Source: Terrimesophilobacter sp964651535
GTDB lineage: Bacteria; Actinomycetota; Actinomycetes; Actinomycetales; Microbacteriaceae
Length of the DNA: 64,000 nt
Assembly (NCBI GenBank): GCA_964651535.1
Contig: CAZYYE010000001.1
Span: 248,001-312,000 of the forward strand
Reading direction: 5' to 3'
The position numbers were made by a program, and so were the translations under genes. Of this stretch, positions 44,101 to 54,228 are shown one piece after another (positions within the stretch are counted from its first letter, which is position 1; the number at the start of each line of letters is the position of its first letter). The notes below the pieces were generated by a model. It was given only the letters and a program-made list of their open reading frames with translations, was not told where the DNA came from and did no database searches.

Positions 44101-45794
44101 CCCACGGCGCCACCGCCACCGAATTCTCGGCGGCAGTGCTAGCCGAATTCGTGCGGCAAGGCGTTCGCCATGTCGTCGTGTGCCCCGGATCGAGATCGCA
44201 GGCGCTCGCGCTCGCGGCCGCGCGATTCGAAAAGGCAGGGCTCATCACGCTCACCGTTCGCATCGATGAACGCGGGGCCGGATTCCTCGCGCTCGGACTC
44301 GCGGTCGAGACCGGAACGCCGGCCATCGTCATCACGACCTCGGGGACAGCAGTCGGCAACCTGCTCCCCTCCGTACTGGAGGCGCACCACTCGGGAGTCC
44401 CGCTCATCCTGCTGACGGCGGATCGCCCGGAGGAATTACGCGGGATCGGATCGAACCAGACCACGAACCAACGCGGGATGTTCGGCGAATTCGTCCGGTT
44501 CGCCCGAGAGGTCGAGGCACCGAGCGTTGGCGGATTCGACAAAGGATTCCCCGCGCAACTGGCCAGAGCGGCGGTCTCCGCAGCGGTCGGAAACTCGGGA
44601 ACCCCCGGACCAGTGCACGTGAACATGGCGTTCCGCGAGCCCCTCTCCGGCCCGTTCGACTCCGCCGTCCTCGACGGCGTGGGTGGGGCGGACCCCGCCC
44701 GCGTCGCGCGCCCGGTCGAACCGATCAAGATCGCGCCAGAGCCGTTCACCGTCGTCATCGCAGGGCACGCCGCGGGCGAGGAGGCGGAAGCGGTCGCGCG
44801 AGCGCTCGGGGCCCCCCTGATTGCGGAAGTATCCAGCGGCGCGCACTTCGGACGCAACCTCGTCGTCGCATACCGTGAACTGCTCCGCACTCCAGAGTTC
44901 GGCGGGCGCGTCCGCCGCGCCATCGTGTTCGGGCACCCGACGCTGAGCCGTGAAGTTCCGCAGCTCATCGAACGCGACGACGTCGAAACCATTGTGGTCA
45001 GAGGGGATGCCGGCGAGGCGTTCAACCCCGGGCACCGGGTCGAGACCTTCACCGAGGCCATCGAGGTTGTCGGACCAACCGCGGACGCCGACCCGAGCTG
45101 GCTCGGCAGTTGGGTGGCTGCGAGCCGCGCACTCGTCGACGACGACACCGCCATCGACCCTGCAGCAGCGCGCACGGACGACACCGCAGCGGTTGCCGCG
45201 TTTGCGAAAGCTCAGCTCGAGGTCTACCGTGAGCCCGTCACGCGACGCATGCTCGTGGACGCCGTGTGGCAGAAAACCTGGCCTCACGACAGGCTCGTGT
45301 TCGGATCGTCGCGGCTCATCCGCGAAGCCGATAGCGTCGTGCCGGGCAAACGCATCCGCGTGCATGCGAATCGTGGCCTCGCCGGAATCGACGGCACGAT
45401 AGCAACGGCGGTAGGAATCGCCCTCGGCAGCCAGCTCGCCGCGGATGCCGGAAACGCGCCGGCGGGGACAACCCGTCTGGTGTTGGGGGACCTCGCCTTC
45501 CTGCACGACGCGGGGTCTCTCCTCGCAGCGCCCGGCGAACCGGAACCGCGCATCCAGGTGATCGTCGGCAACGACGGCGGCGGGACGATCTTCGACTCCC
45601 TGGAGGTCGCGGCAACCGCGGACTCGGAGGTATTCGACCGTGTCATGTACACGCCGCACGCCGCCCGGCTTGACGCAGTGGCCCACGCGTACGGATGGCA
45701 ATACCGTCTGGCCGCCAATCGCGGCGAACTCGACGAAGCGCTCAGCAGCCCCAAAGGACGGACCATCATCGAAGTTCCGCTGCCCCGAGCCTGA
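44097..45794 (+). CDS. menD: SEPHCHC synthase (menaquinone biosynthesis MenD)
   Basis: A 565-residue ThDP enzyme that adds 2-oxoglutarate-derived succinic semialdehyde to isochorismate. Visible are the N-terminal VVVCPGSRSQALALAAARF, the ThDP Glu in VRIDERGAGFLALG, TTSGTAVGNLLPSVLEAHHSGVPL split around the substrate site, and the C-terminal VLGDLAFLHDAGSL (GDxxFxHD) with NDGGGTIFDSLE. The start overlaps the PLDc_N gene. Confidence 0.96.
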   Translation: MTHGATATEFSAAVLAEFVRQGVRHVVVCPGSRSQALALAAARFEKAGLITLTVRIDERGAGFLALGLAVETGTPAIVITTSGTAVGNLLPSVLEAHHSGVPLILLTADRPEELRGIGSNQTTNQRGMFGEFVRFAREVEAPSVGGFDKGFPAQLARAAVSAAVGNSGTPGPVHVNMAFREPLSGPFDSAVLDGVGGADPARVARPVEPIKIAPEPFTVVIAGHAAGEEAEAVARALGAPLIAEVSSGAHFGRNLVVAYRELLRTPEFGGRVRRAIVFGHPTLSREVPQLIERDDVETIVVRGDAGEAFNPGHRVETFTEAIEVVGPTADADPSWLGSWVAASRALVDDDTAIDPAAARTDDTAAVAAFAKAQLEVYREPVTRRMLVDAVWQKTWPHDRLVFGSSRLIREADSVVPGKRIRVHANRGLAGIDGTIATAVGIALGSQLAADAGNAPAGTTRLVLGDLAFLHDAGSLLAAPGEPEPRIQVIVGNDGGGTIFDSLEVAATADSEVFDRVMYTPHAARLDAVAHAYGWQYRLAANRGELDEALSSPKGRTIIEVPLPRA

Positions 45795-45850
45795 GCTCGA
45801 GCCCAGATCTTCCGGCTGCGGTCAGGGGTTCGCGCCGGTAGCATCGGCTC

Positions 45851-46702
45851 ATGTCGAGATCCGAGTGGATAGCAGACCCCGCACCCCTCCTCGCGGTGGG
45901 AGACGGATTCGCGTTGTCACAGGTCGACCCGAGGTCCACGCCGGGCTTCGCCGGCGACAAGCAGGACGGCGAGAGGGTTCTCGCCGAATCCGGCGCCGCC
46001 GTCGCCGAGCTCCAGGAGCGCTTGTACGCCCAAAGCCGATCCGGGGACGCGAGGCGGGTCCTTCTCGTTCTGCAGGCCATGGATACGGCGGGCAAGGGCG
46101 GGGTGATCCGCCACGTGATCGGGGCGATCGACCCGCAGGGGACGAAAGTCTACGGGTTCAAGAAACCGACGCCGGAGGAGCTCTCCCACGACTTCCTCTG
46201 GCGCGTACGCCGCCAGGTTCCGGGACCCGGGATCGTCGGAGTGTTTGACCGCTCCCACTACGAAGACGTGTTGATCGGACGGGTGCGGAGCCTCGCGCCG
46301 ATCGACGAAATCGAGGCGCGGTACGGGCAGATCGTGGCGTTCGAGGATGAGCTCGTCGCGGAGGGCACGACGATCATCAAAGTCATGCTCCACATCAGCC
46401 CCGGCGAACAGAAGGCGAGGCTCGCGGAGCGTCTCGATCGCCCGGACAAGCACTGGAAGTACAACCCGGGAGACATTGACGAGCGAGTGTTGTGGCCCGA
46501 CTACCAGGACGCGTACCAGCTCGTGTTCGAACGCACGTCGACGCCGGCCGCGCCGTGGTTTGTGGTTCCCGCCGATCGCAAATGGTATGCCCGGATTGCC
46601 GTGCAGCGGCTTCTGCTGGGTGCGCTGCGCCGACTCGACCCGAAGTGGCCCGTCGCCACCTTCGATGTCGAAGCGGAACGGAAGCGTCTCGCGGCATCCT
46701 GA
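45851..46702 (+). CDS. Polyphosphate kinase 2 family protein
   Basis: A 283-residue PPK2 that transfers phosphate between polyphosphate and nucleotides. The Walker A motif is LQAMDTAGKGGVIRHV and the Walker B-like motif GVFDRSHYEDVLIGRV. The lid is near EQKARLAERLDRPDKHWKYN and the C-terminus has the usual WFVVPADRKWYARIAV. The subclass (ADP- or AMP-phosphorylating) was not resolved. It is monocistronic, 56 nt after menD. Confidence 0.93.
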   Translation: MSRSEWIADPAPLLAVGDGFALSQVDPRSTPGFAGDKQDGERVLAESGAAVAELQERLYAQSRSGDARRVLLVLQAMDTAGKGGVIRHVIGAIDPQGTKVYGFKKPTPEELSHDFLWRVRRQVPGPGIVGVFDRSHYEDVLIGRVRSLAPIDEIEARYGQIVAFEDELVAEGTTIIKVMLHISPGEQKARLAERLDRPDKHWKYNPGDIDERVLWPDYQDAYQLVFERTSTPAAPWFVVPADRKWYARIAVQRLLLGALRRLDPKWPVATFDVEAERKRLAAS

Positions 46703-46733
46703 ACAGGACGAGCTTCGGTGTTGCGGAGCGAGC

Positions 46734-47987
46734 TTACGCGGTGAACGCCTCGATGATGGGGCGGAACTTGAGCGACGTTTCCGCGAGTTCGTGGTCAGCG
46801 ACAGACTCGGCGACGATGCCGGCGCCCGCGTAGGCGCGCAGAACATCGTCACGACCGATCTGGGCGCAGCGCAGGGCGATCGCCCACTCGCCGTCGCCAT
46901 CCGACCCGACCCAACCGACGGGTCCCGCGTAACGTCCGCGGTCGAACGGTTCGAGCTCATCGATGAGGGACACCGCCGACCGGGTCGGGGTGCCCGCAAC
47001 GGCAGCCGTCGGGTGGAGTGCGCCGATCAGGTCGAGTGAACTCGAGCCGTCGGCGAGCGCGCCCTCCACATCGCTCGCGAGATGCCACAGGTTCGGGAGC
47101 CTCAGCGTGAACGGCATTTCGCTGGCCGTGACCGCAGGGCTGTGCGGCCGGAGAGCGGCGAGCACGCTCTGCACCGCGTACTGGTGCTCGTCCTGGTCCT
47201 TGGCCGAGGTGGCGAGCGCGACGGATGCCTGCTGGTCGGTTGCCGAGTCCACTCCGCGCGCTGCGCTGCCGGCGAGCACGCGCGCCGTCACTGTGCCGGT
47301 GCTCACTCCCACGAGGGTTTCCGGGCTCGATCCGAGAAAATCGTCGACCGCGAACGTCCAGCAGTCGGGGTACCCGCTCGCGAGCACCGCCAACGCCGCC
47401 GCGGTGTCTGCGCCCGGCGGCAGTTGCGCGACCATGTCCCGCGCGAGCACGACTTTGCTCGGTTCACCGCTGTCGATTCTGGACAAAGCCGCATCGACCG
47501 CCGCGAGGTAACCGTCGGGGCTGAGCGCGCCGCTGCCGAAGGCGACGCTCCCGATCGGGGTGGGCGTGCGCGGCGCGGGCACCGCAGTTTCCGGTTGAGC
47601 ATCGTCGGTGAGGCGAATGCGGGTGAGCCAGGCCTGCCCGTCCCGACGGCCCACGACGAGCGACGGGACGATGAGAACGCTGGGGGCTTCAGAGCGGCTC
47701 GAGAACGCGAACGCGCCGAATGCGATGAGACCTGAGCCCTGGATGCCGAGCGGATCGTCCACCGTCGCGCGACCGGCAAGTGTGCGCCAGTCTCTGGCCG
47801 CATCCTCGAATCGGTTTGCTCCGGAGAACTCGAGGCGAAGAGCGGAGCCGAACCCCACCATTCCTTCGCCGCGGCGCAGCCACAGCAACTGTTCCCTCGG
47901 CGGGAGGAGGTCGGCAAGCGATGTCAGGTCGTCGATTCGCACTGTCGATGAAGTGAGGGAGGGAAGCTCTCGTCCGCGCTCGATCAC
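46734..47987 (-). CDS. menF: Isochorismate synthase
   Basis: A 417-residue chorismate-utilising enzyme that feeds menaquinone synthesis. Family motifs are KVVLARDMVAQLPPG, the FLGSSPETLVGVSTGTV region, RVLAGSAARG, LIGALHPTAAVAGTP and the C-terminal GRYAGPVGWVGSDGDGEWAIALR with AGAGIVAESVADHELAETSLKF. GTG 47987 is chosen; the longer frame runs into the divergent menG region. Context favours the menaquinone role over a siderophore one. Confidence 0.93.
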   Translation of the reverse strand: MIERGRELPSLTSSTVRIDDLTSLADLLPPREQLLWLRRGEGMVGFGSALRLEFSGANRFEDAARDWRTLAGRATVDDPLGIQGSGLIAFGAFAFSSRSEAPSVLIVPSLVVGRRDGQAWLTRIRLTDDAQPETAVPAPRTPTPIGSVAFGSGALSPDGYLAAVDAALSRIDSGEPSKVVLARDMVAQLPPGADTAAALAVLASGYPDCWTFAVDDFLGSSPETLVGVSTGTVTARVLAGSAARGVDSATDQQASVALATSAKDQDEHQYAVQSVLAALRPHSPAVTASEMPFTLRLPNLWHLASDVEGALADGSSSLDLIGALHPTAAVAGTPTRSAVSLIDELEPFDRGRYAGPVGWVGSDGDGEWAIALRCAQIGRDDVLRAYAGAGIVAESVADHELAETSLKFRPIIEAFTA

Positions 47988-48052
47988 GTCACCAGCGTAG
48001 CCTCGGTTGGGGTGACGGCGGCGCGTCCCCGTGGCCGAATAGACTGGCAGGT

Positions 48053-48793
48053 ATGGCCACGGCGGATTTGAGCAGGCAACCCGACGAGGTTGCGGCGATG
48101 TTCGACGGCGTGGCCAAAAACTACGACAGGACGAATGCCCTCCTGTCGGTGGGAAATTCATGGTTGTGGCGGTTCCAGACCGTACGGGCGATCGCGCCCG
48201 TCACGGGGGAGCGCATCCTCGACATTGCGGCAGGAACCGGTACGAGTTCCGCCGCCATCGCCCGCAGCGGCGCGGACGTGGTCGCCGTCGACTTCTCCCC
48301 GGGCATGATCGAGGTGGGCCGCACGAAGCACCCGAAAATCGAGTTTCTCGAGGCGGACGCAATGGCGCTTCCCTTCAAAGCGAACGAATTCGACGCTGTC
48401 ACGATCTCGTTCGGTTTGCGCAACATCGAGGATCCGCGCAAAGCGCTTAAGGAGATGTTCCGAGTGTTGAAGCCCGGCGGGCGCGTCGTCGTGTGCGAGT
48501 TCTCCAAACCGACTCAAGCGCTCCTTCGTGCCGGATACGGCGCGTACCTCAAGTACGTCATGCCGCGGGTCGTCGAAGTCGCGAGTTCGAACCCCGAGGC
48601 CTATACCTACCTCGCCGAGTCGATCAACGAGTGGCCGGATCAGGCCACGCTCAGCCAGTGGATGCGCGGCGCCGGTTTCACCCGGGTCGCCTACCGCAAC
48701 CTGACCTCCGGTGTCGTGGCCCTGCATCGCGGCCACAAGCCGAATCGCAAGGCACGGGCGAAGCCGGTGACCGGGGAAGCGAAGACGGCATGA
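48053..48793 (+). CDS. menG: Demethylmenaquinone methyltransferase
   Basis: A 246-residue UbiE-family SAM methyltransferase, the last step of menaquinone synthesis. SAM motifs are ILDIAAGTGTSSAAIAR and FLEADAMALPFKANEFDAVT, and the family signature ends VTISFGLRNIEDPRKALKEMFRVLKPGG. The stop overlaps the polyprenyl synthase start (ATGA), linking methylation and tail synthesis. Confidence 0.95.
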   Translation: MATADLSRQPDEVAAMFDGVAKNYDRTNALLSVGNSWLWRFQTVRAIAPVTGERILDIAAGTGTSSAAIARSGADVVAVDFSPGMIEVGRTKHPKIEFLEADAMALPFKANEFDAVTISFGLRNIEDPRKALKEMFRVLKPGGRVVVCEFSKPTQALLRAGYGAYLKYVMPRVVEVASSNPEAYTYLAESINEWPDQATLSQWMRGAGFTRVAYRNLTSGVVALHRGHKPNRKARAKPVTGEAKTA

Positions 48794-49863
48794 GGTCTCA
48801 GCAGGAGATCCAGCAATTGCGGCGCCGCCACAAGCTGAAGTCGGCAATCGGCCTAGGCGAAACGCTTTTCGCGTCCGCGGAGGACAGACGATTCGCTGTC
48901 GCGCTGGAGGAGGGTCTCGAGAAGGTGGAGAGCGGCCTTCTCGCCGAAATGACGTTCGCCGACAATCTGGCGGACGTCACGGCCCGCTATCTGTTCGACG
49001 CGGGAGGCAAGCGGATCCGTCCGACCCTGACCCTTTTGACGGCGCAACTGGGCGAGGGGAACATCGATGATGTCATCGTGGCTGCCCAGGCGATGGAGAT
49101 CACGCATCTCGCATCGCTGTACCACGACGACGTCATGGATGAGGCGGAACTGCGACGGGGCGTTCCGAGTGTGCAGTCGGTGTGGGGAAACTCGGTCGCA
49201 ATCCTCACCGGTGACCTTCTCTTCGCGCGAGCCGGCAGGCTCATCGCGAGCCTCGGCGAGCGGGCTGTGCGGTTGCAGGCTTTGACGTTCGAACGCCTTT
49301 GCCTCGGGCAGCTTCACGAAACGATCGGGCCGGATCCTGACGATGACCCGATCGAGCACTACATTCAGGTGCTTAGGGACAAGACGGGGTCGCTCATCTC
49401 CGCGGCGGCCGAAGTCGGGGTGATCTTCTCGAACGCGCCGACCGAGTACGAGAAACCGGTGCGCGAGTTCGGCGAGAAGATCGGGGTCGCGTTCCAGTTG
49501 ATCGACGACGTCATCGACCTTTCGGCGGAAGTGGATGAAACCGGGAAGACGCCGGGGACCGACTTGCGTGCCGGGGTCGCGACGCTGCCCATCCTGTACC
49601 TGAGGAAGCTCGCCGTGGATGACGCCGACGCGGCGGCCCTTCTGGCGCGCATCGATCGCGGTGTGAACGGCGGGCCCGTGGCGACTGAGGAGTTCACTCA
49701 CGCGGTCGCCGAGCTGCGTGTCCACCCGGTGACCGGGGCAACGCTCGACGAAGCACGCCGGTGGGCCCGGGAGGGCGTTGAGGCGCTGTCCGCGCTCCCC
49801 GACGCACCCGTCCGCCGCGCGCTCACGAGGTTCGCCGACACGCTCGTCGAGCGTTCTAACTGA
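48790..49863 (+). CDS. Long-chain polyprenyl diphosphate synthase
   Basis: A 357-residue trans-prenyl chain-elongating enzyme, probably making the menaquinone side chain. Substrate motifs are AGGKRIRPTL, the first Asp-rich LYHDDVMDEAELRRG, and the second FQLIDDVIDLSAE. Small residues precede the first Asp motif, as in long-chain enzymes. It is coupled to menG; exact chain length is not predictable. Confidence 0.93.
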   Translation: MRSQQEIQQLRRRHKLKSAIGLGETLFASAEDRRFAVALEEGLEKVESGLLAEMTFADNLADVTARYLFDAGGKRIRPTLTLLTAQLGEGNIDDVIVAAQAMEITHLASLYHDDVMDEAELRRGVPSVQSVWGNSVAILTGDLLFARAGRLIASLGERAVRLQALTFERLCLGQLHETIGPDPDDDPIEHYIQVLRDKTGSLISAAAEVGVIFSNAPTEYEKPVREFGEKIGVAFQLIDDVIDLSAEVDETGKTPGTDLRAGVATLPILYLRKLAVDDADAAALLARIDRGVNGGPVATEEFTHAVAELRVHPVTGATLDEARRWAREGVEALSALPDAPVRRALTRFADTLVERSN

Positions 49864-49904
49864 GACTGCGCAACCCAATGGGTCCCACTCCGCAGGAGAC
49901 TTCA

Positions 49905-51269
49905 GTGACGGAACTGCCGCGCACCACGCTGCGCGTGGCGATCGTCGGCGCGGGCCCCGCCGGGATCTTCGCGGCCGACCTGCTCCTCAAGGCGGAGCGG
50001 CACTTCGACGTGTCGATCGACTTGTTCGAGCAGTTGCCTGCACCCTATGGCCTCGTGCGGTACGGCGTCGCCCCCGACCATCCGCGGATCAAGGGAATCG
50101 TGAACGCCTTGCGGGAGGTGCTGGATGGCGGCAACATCCGCCTGTTCGGCAACGTGCGATACGGCCGCGACATCACGCTCGACGATCTGAAGCGCCACTA
50201 CAACGCGGTGATCTTCACGACGGGAGCCGTGAAGGATGCCGAACTGGAGATCCCCGGCGTGAACCTGCCCGGCAGTTTCGGCGCCGCCGAGTTCGTGAGC
50301 TGGTACGACGGTCATCCGGACGTTCCGCGCGACTGGCCGCTCGACCAACGAACGGCGGCCGTGATCGGCAACGGCAATGTTGCCCTCGACGTCACGCGCA
50401 TGCTCGCGAAACACGCCGAGGACCTGCTGCCGACTGAGGTGCCGGCGAGCGTGTACGCGCGGCTCGCCGCATCGCCCATCACGGACGTTCACCTGTTCGG
50501 TCGGCGCGGGCCGCTTCAGGTGAGGTTCACGCCGCTCGAATTGAGGGAGCTCGGCGAGTTGCGGGACGTCGACCTCATCCTCGACGAGGCGGACTTCGGA
50601 ATCGACCCTTCGGATGAGCGTTCCATCGCCACGAACAAGCAGTTGTTCGTCATCAACCGGGTCCTCACCGACTGGCGATCGCGTTCGACAGGCCAGGCGT
50701 CGCGCCGCATCCACTTGCACTTCTATTCGCGCCCCGTCGAGATTCTCGGAACTGACCGGGTGACCGGGATCCGCGTTGAGCGCACAGCCCCGGATGGCGA
50801 GGGCGGCGTCGAAGGCACGGGGGAGTTCCGCGACTACGCGGTCGACGGCGTGTACCGGGCGATCGGCTACTTCGGCACGCCGCTTGCGGACATCCCGTTC
50901 GATGATCGCCGGGGCGTCATCCCCAACCGTGCTGGCCGTGCGATCGACGATGAGGGCGAAGAAGTGCCTGGGGTGTACGCGAGCGGCTGGATCAAGCGGG
51001 GCCCGGTCGGGCTGATCGGCGCGACGAAGAGCGACGCGATGGAGACCGTGCAGGCCGTTCTCGGGGATCAGGCTCAATGGTGGTCGCCCGAGGAGCCGTC
51101 ACCGGAGGCGGTCGCGGCCATGCTCGACGCACGCGGCATCCGGTTCACGACGGTGGAGGGTTGGCACCGGTTGGATGCGCACGAGCGCGCTCTTGGCGAA
51201 GCAGAGGAGCGCGAACGCATCAAGGTGGTTCCTCGGGACGAGATGGTGGACATCTCGCGCGCGGACTGA
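49905..51269 (+). CDS. Ferredoxin-NADP reductase (FprA-like)
   Basis: A 454-residue flavoprotein of the adrenodoxin-reductase type, passing electrons between NADPH and ferredoxin. FAD binding is VAIVGAGPAGIFAADLLL with the following APYGLVRYGVAPDHPRIK. The NADP fold is AAVIGNGNVALDVTRMLA, and the C-terminal FAD contact is YASGWIKRGPVGLIGATKSDA. GTG 49905 is chosen, with AGGAG 6 nt upstream. Confidence 0.94.
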   Translation: MTELPRTTLRVAIVGAGPAGIFAADLLLKAERHFDVSIDLFEQLPAPYGLVRYGVAPDHPRIKGIVNALREVLDGGNIRLFGNVRYGRDITLDDLKRHYNAVIFTTGAVKDAELEIPGVNLPGSFGAAEFVSWYDGHPDVPRDWPLDQRTAAVIGNGNVALDVTRMLAKHAEDLLPTEVPASVYARLAASPITDVHLFGRRGPLQVRFTPLELRELGELRDVDLILDEADFGIDPSDERSIATNKQLFVINRVLTDWRSRSTGQASRRIHLHFYSRPVEILGTDRVTGIRVERTAPDGEGGVEGTGEFRDYAVDGVYRAIGYFGTPLADIPFDDRRGVIPNRAGRAIDDEGEEVPGVYASGWIKRGPVGLIGATKSDAMETVQAVLGDQAQWWSPEEPSPEAVAAMLDARGIRFTTVEGWHRLDAHERALGEAEERERIKVVPRDEMVDISRAD

Positions 51270-51274
51270 GCGCC

Positions 51275-52738
51275 TCACTGCACGGCTGATGTGAGCCGCG
51301 CGAGGTTGTCGAGCACTTTCGAGAAGAACGGGCGTGCGAGCCACTCGTCGAGGCCGAGCTCCCTGCTGTTGCGTCGGTAGTCGTCCTCCAGCTCGCGCAG
51401 GTCGCTCACGAATGAGTGACCTCTCACCATCACGGAAATCTCCAGGTTCAGGCTGAACGACCGCATGTCCATGTTGCTCGAGCCGATCACGGCCACCTGG
51501 TCGTCGATCGTGAAATGCTTCGGATGCAGCACGGTGGGGGCGCGATAAAGCCAGATCCGCACCCCGGCCTTCAGCAACTCCTCGTAGTAGCTGCGCTGGG
51601 CGTGGTACACGACAGGCTGATCGCCGATCTCCGACATGAAGACTTCGACGTTGAGCCCGCTCTGCGCGGCGGTCGTGATCGCATACAGCATGGATTCGTC
51701 TGGCACGAAATAGGGGCTGCAAATCGTGATGCGCTCCTGTGCCGCGTAGAGCAGCGAGTTGAACAGGCGCAGGTTGTTCTCCCCGTCGAACGACGGCCCG
51801 CTCGGGACGACTTGCGCTCCGACCCGTTCCCGCACGGGAGCCTTTCGCGCCGGGCTCACTTCGCGCGTGATCAGTTCGTCGGTTTCGCTGTACCAATCCG
51901 TGACAAACAGCGCGTTGATTCCCGCGACGATGGGCCCTTCGAATCGCACCATGAGGTCGATCCAGTGCAGGCCGCGGCGCAGGTTGGAGCGTTTGTTGTA
52001 ACTGGAATCGATGATGTTCTGCGAGCCGGTGAACGCGACGAGCCCGTCGACGACAAGGAGCTTGCGGTGGTTGCGAAGGTCGATGCGCTGGAATCGTCCG
52101 CGGAACGGCTGGAACGGGAGCATGAGCTGCCACTTCACTCCCATGGACTTGAGTCGGCGAATCGTCCTGCGGTAACCGGGCGAGCGCAGCGATGCAATGT
52201 GGTCGAGCAGAACCCGTACCGTCACCCCCCGGGCTGCGGCCGCTTCGAGGGCGTCGAAATAGGGCGCGGTCGTCTCGTCCAGGGCCATGATGTAGAACTC
52301 GGAGTGCACGTACTTCTTCGCCTTGCCCACAGCATCCGTCATCGCCTGCAGGGATTCCAGATAGTCGGGGTACAGTTGCGCGTCGTTTCCGCCTACGAGG
52401 GGCATCGCGCCGAGGTTGCGGTTGAGGGTCGCGATCGGCTCGAGCCACTCCGGCCACGGGTGCTCATGCGAGAGCTGGTCGATGCCTTCCGTAGTTTCCA
52501 GGATGTAGCGGTTGATTTCGTCCTGTTTGTCGCGGCGGCCCTTCGGAAGGTGCCGGCTGCCGAGCACGAGGAACAGCAGGACGCCGATGTAGGGCAGGAA
52601 GAAGATGGCGAGCAGCCACGCCATGGCGGTTTGCGGCCGCCGGTTTCGCGGGACGACGATGAGCGCGACGACGCGCACCACGAAGTCGATTGCGACGAGG
52701 ATCGCGGCAATCCACACGGTCAGTGTCCAACCGTTCAC
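51275..52738 (-). CDS. cls: Cardiolipin synthase
   Basis: A 487-residue membrane phosphatidyltransferase with two N-terminal hydrophobic segments (LTVWIAAILVAIDFVVRVVAL, TAMAWLLAIFFLPYIGVLLFLVLG) and two PLD domains. The HKD motifs are LRNHRKLLVVDGLVAFTGSQN (first) and LHPKHFTIDDQVAVIGSSNMD (second), both with complete HxKxxxxD. It makes cardiolipin from phosphatidylglycerol. Convergent with fprA. Confidence 0.95.
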   Translation of the reverse strand: MNGWTLTVWIAAILVAIDFVVRVVALIVVPRNRRPQTAMAWLLAIFFLPYIGVLLFLVLGSRHLPKGRRDKQDEINRYILETTEGIDQLSHEHPWPEWLEPIATLNRNLGAMPLVGGNDAQLYPDYLESLQAMTDAVGKAKKYVHSEFYIMALDETTAPYFDALEAAAARGVTVRVLLDHIASLRSPGYRRTIRRLKSMGVKWQLMLPFQPFRGRFQRIDLRNHRKLLVVDGLVAFTGSQNIIDSSYNKRSNLRRGLHWIDLMVRFEGPIVAGINALFVTDWYSETDELITREVSPARKAPVRERVGAQVVPSGPSFDGENNLRLFNSLLYAAQERITICSPYFVPDESMLYAITTAAQSGLNVEVFMSEIGDQPVVYHAQRSYYEELLKAGVRIWLYRAPTVLHPKHFTIDDQVAVIGSSNMDMRSFSLNLEISVMVRGHSFVSDLRELEDDYRRNSRELGLDEWLARPFFSKVLDNLARLTSAVQ

Positions 52739-52780
52739 GGTGCTCCGATCCGTCGTGCGCCCTCGCGCTGCGGCGCTGCG

Positions 52781-53269
52781 CTATCTGAAGTTGACGAACT
52801 GCAGGTCGACGTCGAGTTTCGCGCCCTTGAGCATCGCCATCGTGGCCTGAAGGTCGTCGCGGCTTTTCGAGCTCACCCGCAGTTCGTCGCCCTGGATCTG
52901 CGCCTTCACGCTCTTGGGGGCTTCGTCGCGGATCAGCTTCGAAATCTTCTTGGCATCCTCCTGCGCGATGCCCTGCTTGACGCCCGCCTCGATGCGGAAC
53001 TCCTTGCCCGAGGCGTACGGTTCGCCGGCGTCAAGGCTGCGGAGGGAAATGCCGCGTTTGATGAGTTTGGATTCGAACACTTCGAGCACCGCCTTCACGC
53101 GCTCTTCCGTGCTGGCCTTCATGAGGATCTTCTCGCCGCTGAATCCGATGTCGGCGCCCACATTCTTGAAGTCGTACCGCTGGGCGATCTCCTTCTGGGC
53201 CTGGTGGAGCGCATTGTCGAGCTCCATCTTGTCCACTTTGCTGACGATGTCAAAGGTTGAATCTGCCAT
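52781..53269 (-). CDS. YajQ family nucleotide-binding protein
   Basis: A 162-residue two-domain protein with the characteristic opening DSTFDIVSKVDKMELDNAL and a mid-region KGISLRSLD-like segment (IKRGISLRSLDAGEP), ending KLDVDLQFVNFR. Family members bind RNA or c-di-GMP in some species; the role in actinobacteria is unknown. ATG 53269 gives the exact family length. Confidence 0.95.
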   Translation of the reverse strand: MADSTFDIVSKVDKMELDNALHQAQKEIAQRYDFKNVGADIGFSGEKILMKASTEERVKAVLEVFESKLIKRGISLRSLDAGEPYASGKEFRIEAGVKQGIAQEDAKKISKLIRDEAPKSVKAQIQGDELRVSSKSRDDLQATMAMLKGAKLDVDLQFVNFR

Positions 53270-53332
53270 GCGCCCAATGGTAGCCGGGACCCGTGTCGGC
53301 AGTTCCCGGGTTCGCATGGTGAGATAGCCGGG

Positions 53333-54124
53333 ATGACTTCCATTCCGCGCCGACTTCCGAGGATCGCCACTGTCGTCGTGGCGGTTGTGCTCGGCGTCGC
53401 CGTGCTCTCCGCGTTGACCATCATCGTGCTCACTCCCCGCCACCAGGAGCCGGTGCCAACGTCGTCGCCCGCGGAACCGCCCGGCCCGGACTATGCGTTG
53501 CCGCCGGAGCCGCCTCCCGTGGCGGCCGAGCCGATCCGCGGCGGCGTGGCAGGCTACGCCGATGACGGGTGGGTCAGGCGAGTCTCGCTGGCTTCAGGGA
53601 TTCCGGAGCGTGCATTGGCTGCCTACGCGGGCGCAGCAATTGCGAAGGCCAGCGCCATGCCGTCGTGCGGGCTGGGTTGGTCGACGCTTGCCGGGATCGG
53701 TTTCGTCGAAAGCGACCACGGCAGGCACGGCGGCTCGACGGTGGGCGAGGACGGCACGGTCTCTCCGCCAATCTTCGGGATTGCGCTCGACGGTTCCGCG
53801 TCCTCGCACATCCCGGATTCCGATGGCGGAGAGATCGACGGCGATGCCGAGTTCGATCGCGCGGTCGGGCCGATGCAGCTCATCCCGCAGACCTGGCGAA
53901 ACTGGCATGTCGACGGGAGCGGCGACGGGGTCGAGGATCCGCAGAACATCGACGACGCTGTCGTCGCAACCTCCAACTACCTGTGCAGGGCCAGCGGCGA
54001 CATGGTGGATCGTGCGGGCTGGCGTGCCGGCGTGCTCGCGTACAACGGCTCCGACGAGTATGCGCAGGCGGTCGCGAACGCGGCCAACCGTTACGCAAAG
54101 GCCGCGGCCGGCTTCGGCGGGTGA
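53333..54124 (+). CDS. Secreted lytic murein transglycosylase-like protein
   Basis: 263 residues. One N-terminal hydrophobic anchor (IATVVVAVVLGVAVLSALTII) and a Pro-rich linker precede an SLT-like domain. The catalytic Glu is in LAGIGFVESDHGRHG, the substrate motif is RAVGPMQLIPQTWRNW, and LAYNGSDEYAQAVANAA is near the end. It should cleave peptidoglycan glycan strands outside the membrane. Confidence 0.9.
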   Translation: MTSIPRRLPRIATVVVAVVLGVAVLSALTIIVLTPRHQEPVPTSSPAEPPGPDYALPPEPPPVAAEPIRGGVAGYADDGWVRRVSLASGIPERALAAYAGAAIAKASAMPSCGLGWSTLAGIGFVESDHGRHGGSTVGEDGTVSPPIFGIALDGSASSHIPDSDGGEIDGDAEFDRAVGPMQLIPQTWRNWHVDGSGDGVEDPQNIDDAVVATSNYLCRASGDMVDRAGWRAGVLAYNGSDEYAQAVANAANRYAKAAAGFGG

Positions 54125-54228
54125 ATCGGGGCAGGAGCAGAGCGTCGAAAGTGATCATGCGTGCCCGCAGAGCACGCTATCCTTGAGTTCTGTCTCCGGT
54201 CAGATGAATACATGTGGCCGGAGCACCT